Shown here: piece after piece, positions 7,963-16,609 of the stretch
Position numbering within the stretch: position 1 is the first letter of the stretch
Layout of the letters: every line of letters starts with the position of its first letter
Position numbers and translations under genes: made by a program
Assembly (NCBI GenBank): GCA_017643645.1
Contig: JAEPNB010000003.1
Location: 186,001 to 250,000 of the forward strand
Origin: Balneola sp.
GTDB taxonomy: Bacteria; Bacteroidota; Rhodothermia; Balneolales; Balneolaceae
DNA: 64,000 nucleotides
Direction of reading: 5' to 3'
The notes under the pieces: generated by a model
The model's input: only the letters and a program-made list of their open reading frames with translations
Database searches by the model: none
Told to the model about the DNA's origin: nothing

Positions 7963-8700
7963 TTATTTTAGTTCATTTTCTATTTGCTCGCCCATAACTT
8001 TCATATAGGTTATTGCTTGGTTTAGCCGTCTAATAGACATTGGAATATAACTGCCAGATACTGCTAAAAAGTCACTAGTTTTGGCATTGTTATATACTTT
8101 ATCATAGTCAATTAAATATTCTATTTTAATGCCATTAATAGAATCTGGGATAACTTTTTTTTCAAAAAGCTCATTAATCAATTCGCTCTTTTCTTCCAAT
8201 CGTTTTAGTATAAAATCATTAATCCAGAAATCAATTCCTTTTAATTGTATTTCGTATAAATAGCTAATATTATTTCTGAGTTCTGGATTGGATATTTTAT
8301 CAAGTCCAGAAGATTTTAAAGATTCGTAAGGACTTGAATTAATACTAAAACCAATGCCGCCTTTGCGAACTACTTCAAAATGATGGTATAGCGAATCATC
8401 AGGGTATGATGGTTGATTTTGGATTATAGCCAATTTTAAAACACTTTGTTTTAACTCCTGAAGGTACTCCAATTGACTTTCAATACCAGAAATATCTTTG
8501 TCTAACGCACCTTTAACTTCTTTTAGCATTGTAATTTCATAATTCTCGTCTATTCTTTCTTGATTCCAATTATTAATTTGAAGTGCAATCAAAATTCCGA
8601 TTACAACAAGGACTATTTCTCCAATAGCATAAATCAGATACTTACTGAATTTATTTCCAGAGAGTAAGTTTTGGCGAATTTTTCTAAAGAATTTTATCAT
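7963..8700 (-). CDS. DUF6090 family membrane-anchored protein
   Basis: A 245-aa protein with the hallmark start of DUF6090: MIKFFRKIRQNLLSGNKF, then a single membrane segment (YAIGEIVLVVIGILIALQI, about residues 24-42) and NWNQER directly after it. The rest is helical and predicted extracytoplasmic or cytoplasmic coiled sequence with no catalytic motif. DUF6090 proteins are abundant, often in several copies, in Bacteroidota and Balneolota; their function is not established. The gene is bounded on both sides by repeats: copy C starts 8 bases after its stop, and the edge of copy D (GGCATAAC, 8735-8742) lies 35 bases before its start. Confidence 0.85.
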   Translation of the reverse strand: MIKFFRKIRQNLLSGNKFSKYLIYAIGEIVLVVIGILIALQINNWNQERIDENYEITMLKEVKGALDKDISGIESQLEYLQELKQSVLKLAIIQNQPSYPDDSLYHHFEVVRKGGIGFSINSSPYESLKSSGLDKISNPELRNNISYLYEIQLKGIDFWINDFILKRLEEKSELINELFEKKVIPDSINGIKIEYLIDYDKVYNNAKTSDFLAVSGSYIPMSIRRLNQAITYMKVMGEQIENELK

Positions 8701-8735
8701 TGGCTAGCGGTTTGTCATAATGTAGCACAACAACG

Positions 8736-8905
8736 GCATAACACGTACTCTATTCATGTTATCCCAACTGCAGATTTAATTTTATTCATGTTATTCTTAA
8801 AATATTGAGGCTAATATGAATAAATGCGAATTAATTACCAAGTAAGTATCAATTAGCATCGGTCGGACGGCTTGGAGTCGTCTGACCAACAAACAATTGA
8901 TTAAA
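8736..8905. repeat. Intergenic repeat copy D (short form)
   Basis: This lies between trkH and DUF6090. It begins with GCATAACACGTACTCTATTC (8736-8755), matching copy C, then carries a partial internal duplication of TATTCATGTTAT (8752-8763 and 8784-8795). It continues with TTAAAATATTGAGGCTAATA (8798-8817), AATTAATTACCAAGTAAG (8829-8846) and the hairpin GGTCGGACGGCT-TGG-AGTCGTCTGACC (8861-8887; 12 paired positions including two G-T). The right half of A and C is absent. The hairpin lies about 30 bases beyond the trkH stop and might also act as its terminator. Confidence 0.75.
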
Positions 8906-8914
8906 TAAATAATA

Positions 8915-10435
8915 TCATTGCTTCCAAAAAGCAGGAGAGAAGATGATCAATACCGTAAAGATCTCAAGTCGACCGATCATCATCAGCATGATCATTACCC
9001 ACTTTCCGAGATAAGGCATTTTTGCGAAGCTGTCGGTGGGACCGAATTCACCCCAACCCGGACCGATGTTTCCTAGTGCAGCTATACTTGCTCCGGCAGA
9101 GGACATGATATCATATCCGAATAGTGAAATCACAAAAGCTCCCAACCCAAATATGAACATATACAGAATAAAGAAGCTCAACACTGTTCGTTGAATATTC
9201 TGATTGATAGCCTGATCTCCGATTCGAACAGGAAGAATTGCTTTCGGGTGAATGATCTGTTTGATCTCTCGCCCGGTGTTGCGGATAAGGATCATCCATC
9301 GGATCATTTTAATTCCACCACCGGTTGAACCGGCACTTCCGCCTGTAAAGAAAAAGAGGAGAAGGAGAAAAGCTCCAAAAGAATACCAGAGTTCATAATC
9401 GTCGGTTCCAAATCCTGTAGTGGTAATAATGGCTACCGCTTGAAAAGCTCCTGAACGAATAGCTTCAAGAATAGTGTACCCATCAAAATACCAGAGAGAA
9501 AAGGATATTCCGAGGATTCCGATCATGGTAATGAGGGTGTAGAATCTGGTTTCACGGTTTGCAAAAAATGGTTGGAATTCACCTCGTAGCAATCGAAAGT
9601 GCATGGCAAAGTTAATTCCGGCCAAAAACATAAAGATGGTAATGATGGTATCGATGTAAGCAGAATCAAACGCCGCGATACTGGTGTTTTTAGTGGAAAA
9701 ACCACCGGTGGCAAGTGTAGCAAATGCGTGATTGATCGCTTCAAACCAATCCATGGAAGGATGGAGCCACAGTAATAAAAACTCAGCTCCGGTAAAAGCT
9801 ACATACACCACCCATAGCAATTTTGCTGTTTCCTGTACTCTTGGTGTTAATTTGTCGGCTGTAGGTCCCGGTGATTCCGCCTGAAAAAGCTGCATCCCTC
9901 CAATTCCCAGAAGAGGAAGAATAGCTAAAGAAAGCACGATGATTCCCATTCCACCCAACCAATGAGCAAGTGATCTCCAGAATAAAAAGCTTTTTGGGAG
10001 ATCTTCGATAGCAGGGTTAACAATTCCGGTGCTGGTGGTTCCACCCATAATGGTTGAACCAGTGGTAGATAAACCACTCATGGTTTCAAAAACAGCGTCA
10101 GTGTAATTTGGAAGAATACCTGAAATAGTGAAGGGGAGAGCTCCTACTAACGAAAGAGCAAGCCAGGTTAAACTAACGACCAAAAACCCTTCACGAATTC
10201 TGAGTTCTTCTTCAGGTTTAAAGAAAAACCAAAGTAAACCGCCTAAACCAAAAGCAATTCCTGCCGAGATCAGAAAAGTGTGCCAGGTATCTTGTCCATA
10301 GATCAGGTCAATTCCTGCAGGTAAAAGGAGTGCAAATCCCATGAAAAAAATGAATGCACCCAATATTCCCAACACAACCAAAAAGTCAATGGTAGGGCGG
10401 TTAAAAGCGCTTATTACACTTTTGCTCTTAGGCAT
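8915..10435 (-). CDS. trkH: Trk/Ktr potassium uptake channel subunit TrkH
   Basis: A 506-aa integral membrane protein of the TrkH/KtrB superfamily, forming the K+ pore in the inner membrane. The four pore loops with their conserved glycines are visible in order: ETMSGLSTTGSTI, AFATLATGGFST, AIITTTGFGTDD and AALGNIGPGWGEF. The long hydrophobic segments and the length fit TrkH rather than the shorter KtrB. Its start overlaps the end of trkA by 8 bases, so the two are translated from one message with trkA first. This is the membrane partner of the downstream-encoded NAD-binding regulator; together they make a complete uptake system. Confidence 0.95.
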   Translation of the reverse strand: MPKSKSVISAFNRPTIDFLVVLGILGAFIFFMGFALLLPAGIDLIYGQDTWHTFLISAGIAFGLGGLLWFFFKPEEELRIREGFLVVSLTWLALSLVGALPFTISGILPNYTDAVFETMSGLSTTGSTIMGGTTSTGIVNPAIEDLPKSFLFWRSLAHWLGGMGIIVLSLAILPLLGIGGMQLFQAESPGPTADKLTPRVQETAKLLWVVYVAFTGAEFLLLWLHPSMDWFEAINHAFATLATGGFSTKNTSIAAFDSAYIDTIITIFMFLAGINFAMHFRLLRGEFQPFFANRETRFYTLITMIGILGISFSLWYFDGYTILEAIRSGAFQAVAIITTTGFGTDDYELWYSFGAFLLLLFFFTGGSAGSTGGGIKMIRWMILIRNTGREIKQIIHPKAILPVRIGDQAINQNIQRTVLSFFILYMFIFGLGAFVISLFGYDIMSSAGASIAALGNIGPGWGEFGPTDSFAKMPYLGKWVMIMLMMIGRLEIFTVLIIFSPAFWKQ

Positions 10436-11786
10436 TGCTGAACAGCTTGGTTACTTTATCTATAGCTTCAGGTAAGCAGAACACCATCACTCGGTCTTCA
10501 GCCTTAATAACTGTTTTACCGGTTGCAATCTCAACTGAGCCATCACAAAGAACCCCACCAACAATACAACCGTCGGGGAGTTTGATCTTTTGGATTTGCT
10601 TATCAACTACTTTAGATTTTTCTGAAACCAAAAGCTCAATTACTTCCGCTTTAATTCCTCTAAGTTCAGTTACTGAGATCACATTTCCACTTCTTACGTA
10701 ACGATGAATTTCATTTGAAGCAGCAACTTTTTTGTTTACTACTGCATCAAGCCCAATGGTTTGTGAAAGTGGAATGAAATCAGGCTTAGAAACCAGCGCA
10801 ACTGTCTTTTTTACATCCAAATGCTTTGCCATCAAACAGGAGATAATATTGGATTCTTCGTCATCGGTAACCGCAATAAAAGCATCCATATCTGTAATTC
10901 CCTCTGATGCTAACAGATCAGGATCCGTTGGATTTCCATTCAGAATCATTGCATTTTTTAATTCAATGGCGAGTTCTTCTGCTCTTTCATAATCAGGCTC
11001 GATGAGTTTTACTGACCAGTCTTTCTTTTCATCTCCACATAAGATACGGGCAATAGTTGTACCGATTCCGGAGCCTCCGGCAATCATAATTCTGTTCAGA
11101 TTTGTTTCTGATTTACCGGTAGTGGCAATGATAGCAGGGATGTCTTCTGTTTTTGCCAGAATAAAAACCTGATCAAAGGTCTGGAGCTTCATTGGCCCGC
11201 GTGGCATCAGCGTTCTTCCCCGACGCGCAATGGCAACTACCCTAAAAGTAATTTCTTCATTTTCTGATGCATATTCGATCAGCGATTTTCCTATCAAAGG
11301 TGCATTTCTGTCTAACCGAATTCCAACTAGTTGCATCAGGTCATCTGCTAAATTGATCACATCACTTGCTGCCGATCGTTTCAGGAGTTGAGCTATTTCC
11401 TGTGCAGCACTTAACTCAGGATTGATCATTACATCAATTCCAAGGTCAGTAGCTTTTAAAGGGGAATCACGGTGAGAAAATTCGTCATTTCTTACTCTGG
11501 CGATTACCATTTTGGCACCCAGTTTCTTACTGATCATGGATGCGATCATATTTACTTCATCCACACTGGTAACTGAGATCACAATATCTGCTTCAGAAAC
11601 ACCTGCTTTGTTGAGGTCGTTAGCGGATGTAGCATTTCCTTCTTTACATAGTACATCCAGAGTTTCTGATGCTTTTGATAACGATTCTTTGTCGCGATCT
11701 AAAATTATTACATCGTGCTTTTCTTTGGAGAGTACACTAGCAAGGTCGTACCCAATTTCTCCGGCACCAATTATTATGATCTTCAA
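10428..11786 (-). CDS. trkA: Trk potassium uptake regulatory subunit TrkA
   Basis: A 452-aa soluble peripheral protein with two tandem RCK units (TrkA_N-TrkA_C twice), the full-length TrkA layout. The first NAD-binding Rossmann motif is IIIGAGEIGYDLA at the N terminus with the acidic LDRD at the end of strand 2. The second is MIAGGSGIGTTIARIL near residue 230. Both C-terminal RCK_C modules are present (LIGKSLIEYA; VVDKQIQKIKLP). It gates TrkH in response to bound nucleotide. First gene of the trkA-trkH operon; the promoter should lie in the 88 bases between it and the PKD gene end. Confidence 0.95.
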   Translation of the reverse strand: MKIIIIGAGEIGYDLASVLSKEKHDVIILDRDKESLSKASETLDVLCKEGNATSANDLNKAGVSEADIVISVTSVDEVNMIASMISKKLGAKMVIARVRNDEFSHRDSPLKATDLGIDVMINPELSAAQEIAQLLKRSAASDVINLADDLMQLVGIRLDRNAPLIGKSLIEYASENEEITFRVVAIARRGRTLMPRGPMKLQTFDQVFILAKTEDIPAIIATTGKSETNLNRIMIAGGSGIGTTIARILCGDEKKDWSVKLIEPDYERAEELAIELKNAMILNGNPTDPDLLASEGITDMDAFIAVTDDEESNIISCLMAKHLDVKKTVALVSKPDFIPLSQTIGLDAVVNKKVAASNEIHRYVRSGNVISVTELRGIKAEVIELLVSEKSKVVDKQIQKIKLPDGCIVGGVLCDGSVEIATGKTVIKAEDRVMVFCLPEAIDKVTKLFSNA

Positions 11787-11874
11787 AAAGAGCCTTTTTT
11801 CGTAATTTGTTAACGAATTAAACTACTGTGTTTTTGAGTGAAATGAAAGATTTTGAAGCGGTATACCTGAATAG

Positions 11875-14800
11875 TTATTCGGTTATAATAACCACATCAA
11901 TAGTTACCGGTGTTGATCTGGCTACCCGTTGATCAGTTACCTGAACCGTAAATCTATTTTCACCTTTAACCAGTTGAACGCCAATTTGTTTACCGGTTCC
12001 AAGAGTACTTCCTCTTTGCTTCCATGTATAAATTACGTCAGAGTCTTCCCGGTTAACAGATGGAGCCCTGAGTATCATCGATGGATTTGCAGGATTCCAT
12101 TCAATAGTTTGTGTTTCCGGGCTTTCAGTGAAACTGAGTCGGGGAACAACCTGAAGGGAAAATTCTTGTGATACTAGCTCAGTACCATTTTGAATGTATG
12201 CTAGAGTAAGAGTTTTATTACCCGATGTTGTTGATGTCCAGGTCAGTGCAAATTGTCCCTGATTCTTAAATCTCCACGGGTTTTCCATTCTGATATCAGA
12301 TAATGATAAAGCTCCGCCAACAGCAATCACATTCGGGAGGTCCGGGTTTGCAACAGGAAGTGGCTTAGGTGTTACACGAATTACAGCGCTGTCTACTGAG
12401 TTGGAAAGCCCTCTGTTATCATTCTGAATCAGAACAAGTTTATGACCTTGTGGATTGGTCACTTCAAAAGTCGGGCTTGGAATTACATTTCCATCAAGTT
12501 TCCAGGTTGAAGTCAAAACATCTTCATCTTGGTCCAGAGTTGATGCATTTCTGAAACTGACAGTCTCGTTCAAATACACTGCTTCAGGAGCAATAATCGC
12601 AGGAGAAGGTTTACTATTGGCAAAGAATGTTTTTTCGACTGAAACAGTGTTATTTGTTGCTGTTGTATTGTCGGTGATCTCAAGTTTAATGCTATGATCT
12701 CCGGGCTGAATTGCCTTTATGATTTCAGCGGCATTTTCACTGATCAATTGCCCATCCATATACCATTTGTAAGACTTAACGAATCCATCAGGATCTCTGG
12801 AACTCAAAGCGTCAAGTTTAAGATCTGTCCCGGCAGGTATATTTGAAGGCAAATTCCAACTAATTACCGGTGGTGCATTGACATTTATACTTTTGGTGAT
12901 GCTTACGGTATTACAATTTGTTTCTGAATTGGTTTCCAATTCAAGACTTACAAGGTATTCACCGGGCTCATCAAAGGTATAAGTGGTATTGAGGCCTTCA
13001 ACAACTTCTTGTCCTTTTTCAGAATCAATGACCCATTTAGCAGATTTAAAACCACCGTCAGCTGATGATGCGGATCCGTCCAGTGTTACAGCTTTTCCGG
13101 GAATTGTATATTCAGGAAGCTCAAAACTTGCTTCAGGACCTTCAACTACGGTTACTGTTGCAGTTGTTTGACTGATGTTGCTGCAACGGCCTGATCCCGA
13201 ACCTTCAACGGTTAGTGAAACAGTATACACTCCGGGTGTAGTAAAAATATGATCGATCACAGCTCCTGTTTTTGATTTTCCATCACCGGTATCCCAACTA
13301 AAGGATGGGAGGGAGCCGGAAGGATCTGTACTCGAAGATCCATCAAACCTGATGCTGTTGTTTACACAAATTGTAGTATCGGATAAATTTAACTTTGCTA
13401 CCGGAGAACCTTCAATGATAACAGGGATAGTAGCTACAGTTTGCTCTTCGGTAAAGCCATCATTCAAAGTAAGTTTGGCTTCATAAATTCCAGGTGTTTC
13501 ATACACATAAGATGGATTAGCCTGATCAGAAGAAGCACCGTTTCCAAAGCTCCAGTTTACACTGAAAGGATCACCATCAGGGTCAAAACTCTGTGAGCTG
13601 TTAAATAGAACGGTTTGTCCTGTACAGGAGGCAATTTCAGATGCTACCACTGCTTTAACAGGTCTGTTTATCAAAACTCTGATAGATTCCTCTGCTATAC
13701 TATTTTCAAGCCCCAAACCATCATCAACAGTAAGCCCAATGAAATGCACTCCGGGCTCACTTGCTTGCCATGTAAAGGAAGATTCATTTCGTTTTGTGCC
13801 GTCCGGTAAAGTCCATTCAAAAGTCAATGGATTTTCATCCAGATCATAACTTGAGGTTGCATCAAGTTTAACTGAAAGCGCATTAGATCTCAAAACGGTT
13901 TCTGTGACGATCAAAGGCTGATGATTTACTTTCAGTTCTCCCGATACAGAAGAGCTGGAATTAGATAATTCGTCATTATCTGTAACCGTTAATGTGAAAG
14001 ACTTGGTTCCGCTTTCTCTGAATGTTCGTTGTATTACGCGACCCCGAAGTGTTACTCCGTCATTAAATTCCCATTTGTATCTAGCAATACTACCATCCAG
14101 ATCATATGATTCTGCGGCTGAGATTCTTATTTCTTTATTTGGAGCCACAAAACCTGCCTCAGTAACCCAAACAGGAGTAGGAGGGGTGTTTACCCGAACT
14201 TTTTTGGTTTTAATTCCTTCAGCAAGTTCATAACCGGAATCGTCTTTTACCCTAAGTGAGATATTTGCGTTTCCTGTTTTACTTAAGCTGGTGGTAATTG
14301 TACTGCCTGTTCCGATTAATTCTCCTTCGTTATACCACTCATAACTGGTTATCAATCCATCGCTGTCTGTACTTATGGAACCATCCAAAGTAAATTCCTG
14401 TCCCGGTGCAACAACTAGAGGTGAAATAAAATCCGCAATCGGATATTGGTTGATCAATAAGATATGCTCGGTAGTTCTGGTGCTGTTTGAAAGTCCTTCG
14501 CCATCGTTTACCTGAAGAGTAACTCTGTACTCTCCCGTTTTAGAATAGGTATGCTGAACCCTTGGCCCCGTTCCTGTATTTCCATCACCGAAATCCCATC
14601 TGTAAGTGCTCAGAGCTGATTCTGAATCGCTGCTTTGCTCTGCAGAAAAAGTTACTCTGGAACTCGAAGTTACTTTAGCAGCAGTGATTACGGGTTGTGG
14701 AGGGGTATTTATCCGAACGGTTTTAGTTAGTTCCTGAATTGAATTTGAAACACCTCTGCCATCGTCAACTATAAGTTTTACACGGTAAGTACCCGGGTCA

Positions 14801-16593
14801 GAAAATTGAAACTCCGTTACGGATTCAGAAGCTATCAGATTATCATTCACAAACCACTTATATGTTAATGGGTTATTATTTCCATCTGTAGAACTTCCGG
14901 CATCAAATGTGAGATTGTCTCCCGGAGCTGCTTTTTCCCTTAATGTGAACTGTGGCACCGGAGGGGCATTAACTTCGTATCTTTTGTTAATGGAGTATAA
15001 ACCGTTACTGGATCCGGATCCATCATCTAAAGTAAGATTAATTGTATATGAACCCGGCTCTGAGTGACTTACAGTTACCGTTTTACCATTTGATGAACCT
15101 GTTATACCAACTCCTCTCCAGGAATAGACTAAAGAATCATTATCAGCATCGGTTTGATTACTTACGGTAGCAGTGACATTTTCATTTGTTCCGATTAGTG
15201 AAGCAATATTTAACTCGGCATAAGGCTGTGTGTTAACACGCATTTGAATTTGACGCTCATCAATAGCGCAAGTGGGATTGGAACCACCATCAGAAACTCT
15301 GAGAGTTACATTATAAGTACCGGAAATTGTACTCGAAAACCGGAAAGACTCTGAATTACCTCTAGGTGAACCATTCACATACCATTGGTACGTTAGTGGT
15401 TTGCCTTCAATATCATAAGAATTTGAGCCTGACAATAATATAGTTTCAGTAGGGGAGATCACTCTTTTTGATACAGATACTCTCGCAACAGGAGGTGAAT
15501 TTATAAATACTGATTTAGAATATGTCCAGTACTCAGGGAAAAGTGATCTTTGATTCGGAATCAGAACGGTGTACTGAAGCTCACCGGGAGTATCAGATGA
15601 AATAGTTGGTGTTTTACCGGAAGCAACTTGTTGATTATCCAATATCCATCTGGAGTTGCTGATTTCTGAGTTATTAAAGTCGTTTCCGGCTAATTCGAAT
15701 GTTTTCTCAGTACATTGTTGAGTAGGTACTTCATTGATGCCGAGATTTGGTTTTCTGTTATTCTCGCTTACAAAGGGTTCAAGTAACCAAAGAACCGGAC
15801 TGTCAAAACCGTATACTGTCAGTGTATTAATTCGATCTGATGATCCTGTAATATTCAATCCCCAATTATTTTTTAAACCGAATTTTGACGAAGGGATACC
15901 GGAACGTGACAAGTCAAAGATCTCACCAAAAGAATCTATTTTACGAACTCTGGAATCTTCTTGTCCGCTGGCAACTAAACGGGGTGAATCCGAAGTTTCC
16001 TGCAACATATAGGGTTTGAGTTGAAATACAGAACTTCTTTGTGAATTAAAAAGCCCTATTGACAGATCAACCCCAATAATTTGCCAATTTTGGCCGGATA
16101 AAATCTGTCCGGTTGGTGAACTAACCCTGACGTTAAAACTATTGACATCATCTCCGTTGTCAGTTGAGACACGGATTATATAACCGTTGGACGAAGCATT
16201 ATCGATATCAGATAAAGCAACCCATCTGTTTTTAAAACGCTCTTCGTTTTGGGTTGTTAACTGAGTTACTCTATTTGATGGATTGGATTTAGATCGTAGC
16301 GTTCCGTTTTCAATATTATAAAGTTCATCAAAAGGGAAAAGTGAAAATGAAGTAGATGTATTGGCTCCGTTTTGTGTGACAATATCTACAGCACCGCCCA
16401 AACCTGCATCAAATATCTCAATTTTACCGGATTGTGGAGTTCCGGATGGTTTGATCCAAATATCGTACTGATTTCGGCTGTCACCACTAACAATAGAAGT
16501 ACTTCTACCGGATATAGAAAGATAGACTTCCTGAGCTAAAATAGAGTGCGAGACAAATAATAAAGTAAGAACGAGTGTTAGTCGTTTTATCAT
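11875..16593 (-). CDS. Giant secreted protein with about 12 PKD repeats
   Basis: A 1572-aa exported protein with a signal peptide ending near residue 20 (LLFVSHSILAQ). Residues about 25-365 form a non-PKD region I do not recognise. From about 367 to 1400 there are roughly 12 PKD-like domains of about 85 residues, each opening with a proline-led strand and carrying S.D.DG..xxYxW and VxLxVxDG motifs (for example TYRWDFGDGNTG, FSVNWSFGNGAS, FSWDTGDGKS). Two weaker Ig-like units follow. No sorting tail, membrane anchor or catalytic domain is visible, so a structural, adhesive or ligand-binding surface role is likely. Last gene of the kinase-FecR-PKD operon, 16 bases after the FecR gene. Confidence 0.85.
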   Translation of the reverse strand: MIKRLTLVLTLLFVSHSILAQEVYLSISGRSTSIVSGDSRNQYDIWIKPSGTPQSGKIEIFDAGLGGAVDIVTQNGANTSTSFSLFPFDELYNIENGTLRSKSNPSNRVTQLTTQNEERFKNRWVALSDIDNASSNGYIIRVSTDNGDDVNSFNVRVSSPTGQILSGQNWQIIGVDLSIGLFNSQRSSVFQLKPYMLQETSDSPRLVASGQEDSRVRKIDSFGEIFDLSRSGIPSSKFGLKNNWGLNITGSSDRINTLTVYGFDSPVLWLLEPFVSENNRKPNLGINEVPTQQCTEKTFELAGNDFNNSEISNSRWILDNQQVASGKTPTISSDTPGELQYTVLIPNQRSLFPEYWTYSKSVFINSPPVARVSVSKRVISPTETILLSGSNSYDIEGKPLTYQWYVNGSPRGNSESFRFSSTISGTYNVTLRVSDGGSNPTCAIDERQIQMRVNTQPYAELNIASLIGTNENVTATVSNQTDADNDSLVYSWRGVGITGSSNGKTVTVSHSEPGSYTINLTLDDGSGSSNGLYSINKRYEVNAPPVPQFTLREKAAPGDNLTFDAGSSTDGNNNPLTYKWFVNDNLIASESVTEFQFSDPGTYRVKLIVDDGRGVSNSIQELTKTVRINTPPQPVITAAKVTSSSRVTFSAEQSSDSESALSTYRWDFGDGNTGTGPRVQHTYSKTGEYRVTLQVNDGEGLSNSTRTTEHILLINQYPIADFISPLVVAPGQEFTLDGSISTDSDGLITSYEWYNEGELIGTGSTITTSLSKTGNANISLRVKDDSGYELAEGIKTKKVRVNTPPTPVWVTEAGFVAPNKEIRISAAESYDLDGSIARYKWEFNDGVTLRGRVIQRTFRESGTKSFTLTVTDNDELSNSSSSVSGELKVNHQPLIVTETVLRSNALSVKLDATSSYDLDENPLTFEWTLPDGTKRNESSFTWQASEPGVHFIGLTVDDGLGLENSIAEESIRVLINRPVKAVVASEIASCTGQTVLFNSSQSFDPDGDPFSVNWSFGNGASSDQANPSYVYETPGIYEAKLTLNDGFTEEQTVATIPVIIEGSPVAKLNLSDTTICVNNSIRFDGSSSTDPSGSLPSFSWDTGDGKSKTGAVIDHIFTTPGVYTVSLTVEGSGSGRCSNISQTTATVTVVEGPEASFELPEYTIPGKAVTLDGSASSADGGFKSAKWVIDSEKGQEVVEGLNTTYTFDEPGEYLVSLELETNSETNCNTVSITKSINVNAPPVISWNLPSNIPAGTDLKLDALSSRDPDGFVKSYKWYMDGQLISENAAEIIKAIQPGDHSIKLEITDNTTATNNTVSVEKTFFANSKPSPAIIAPEAVYLNETVSFRNASTLDQDEDVLTSTWKLDGNVIPSPTFEVTNPQGHKLVLIQNDNRGLSNSVDSAVIRVTPKPLPVANPDLPNVIAVGGALSLSDIRMENPWRFKNQGQFALTWTSTTSGNKTLTLAYIQNGTELVSQEFSLQVVPRLSFTESPETQTIEWNPANPSMILRAPSVNREDSDVIYTWKQRGSTLGTGKQIGVQLVKGENRFTVQVTDQRVARSTPVTIDVVIITE

Positions 16594-16609
16594 AATAACC
16601 CGATCGAAT

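Noticed and set aside
2640-8905. CRISPR array
   Set aside because: The repeats are four, long, diverged and kilobases apart with genes between them; no regular short repeats or spacers and no cas gene.
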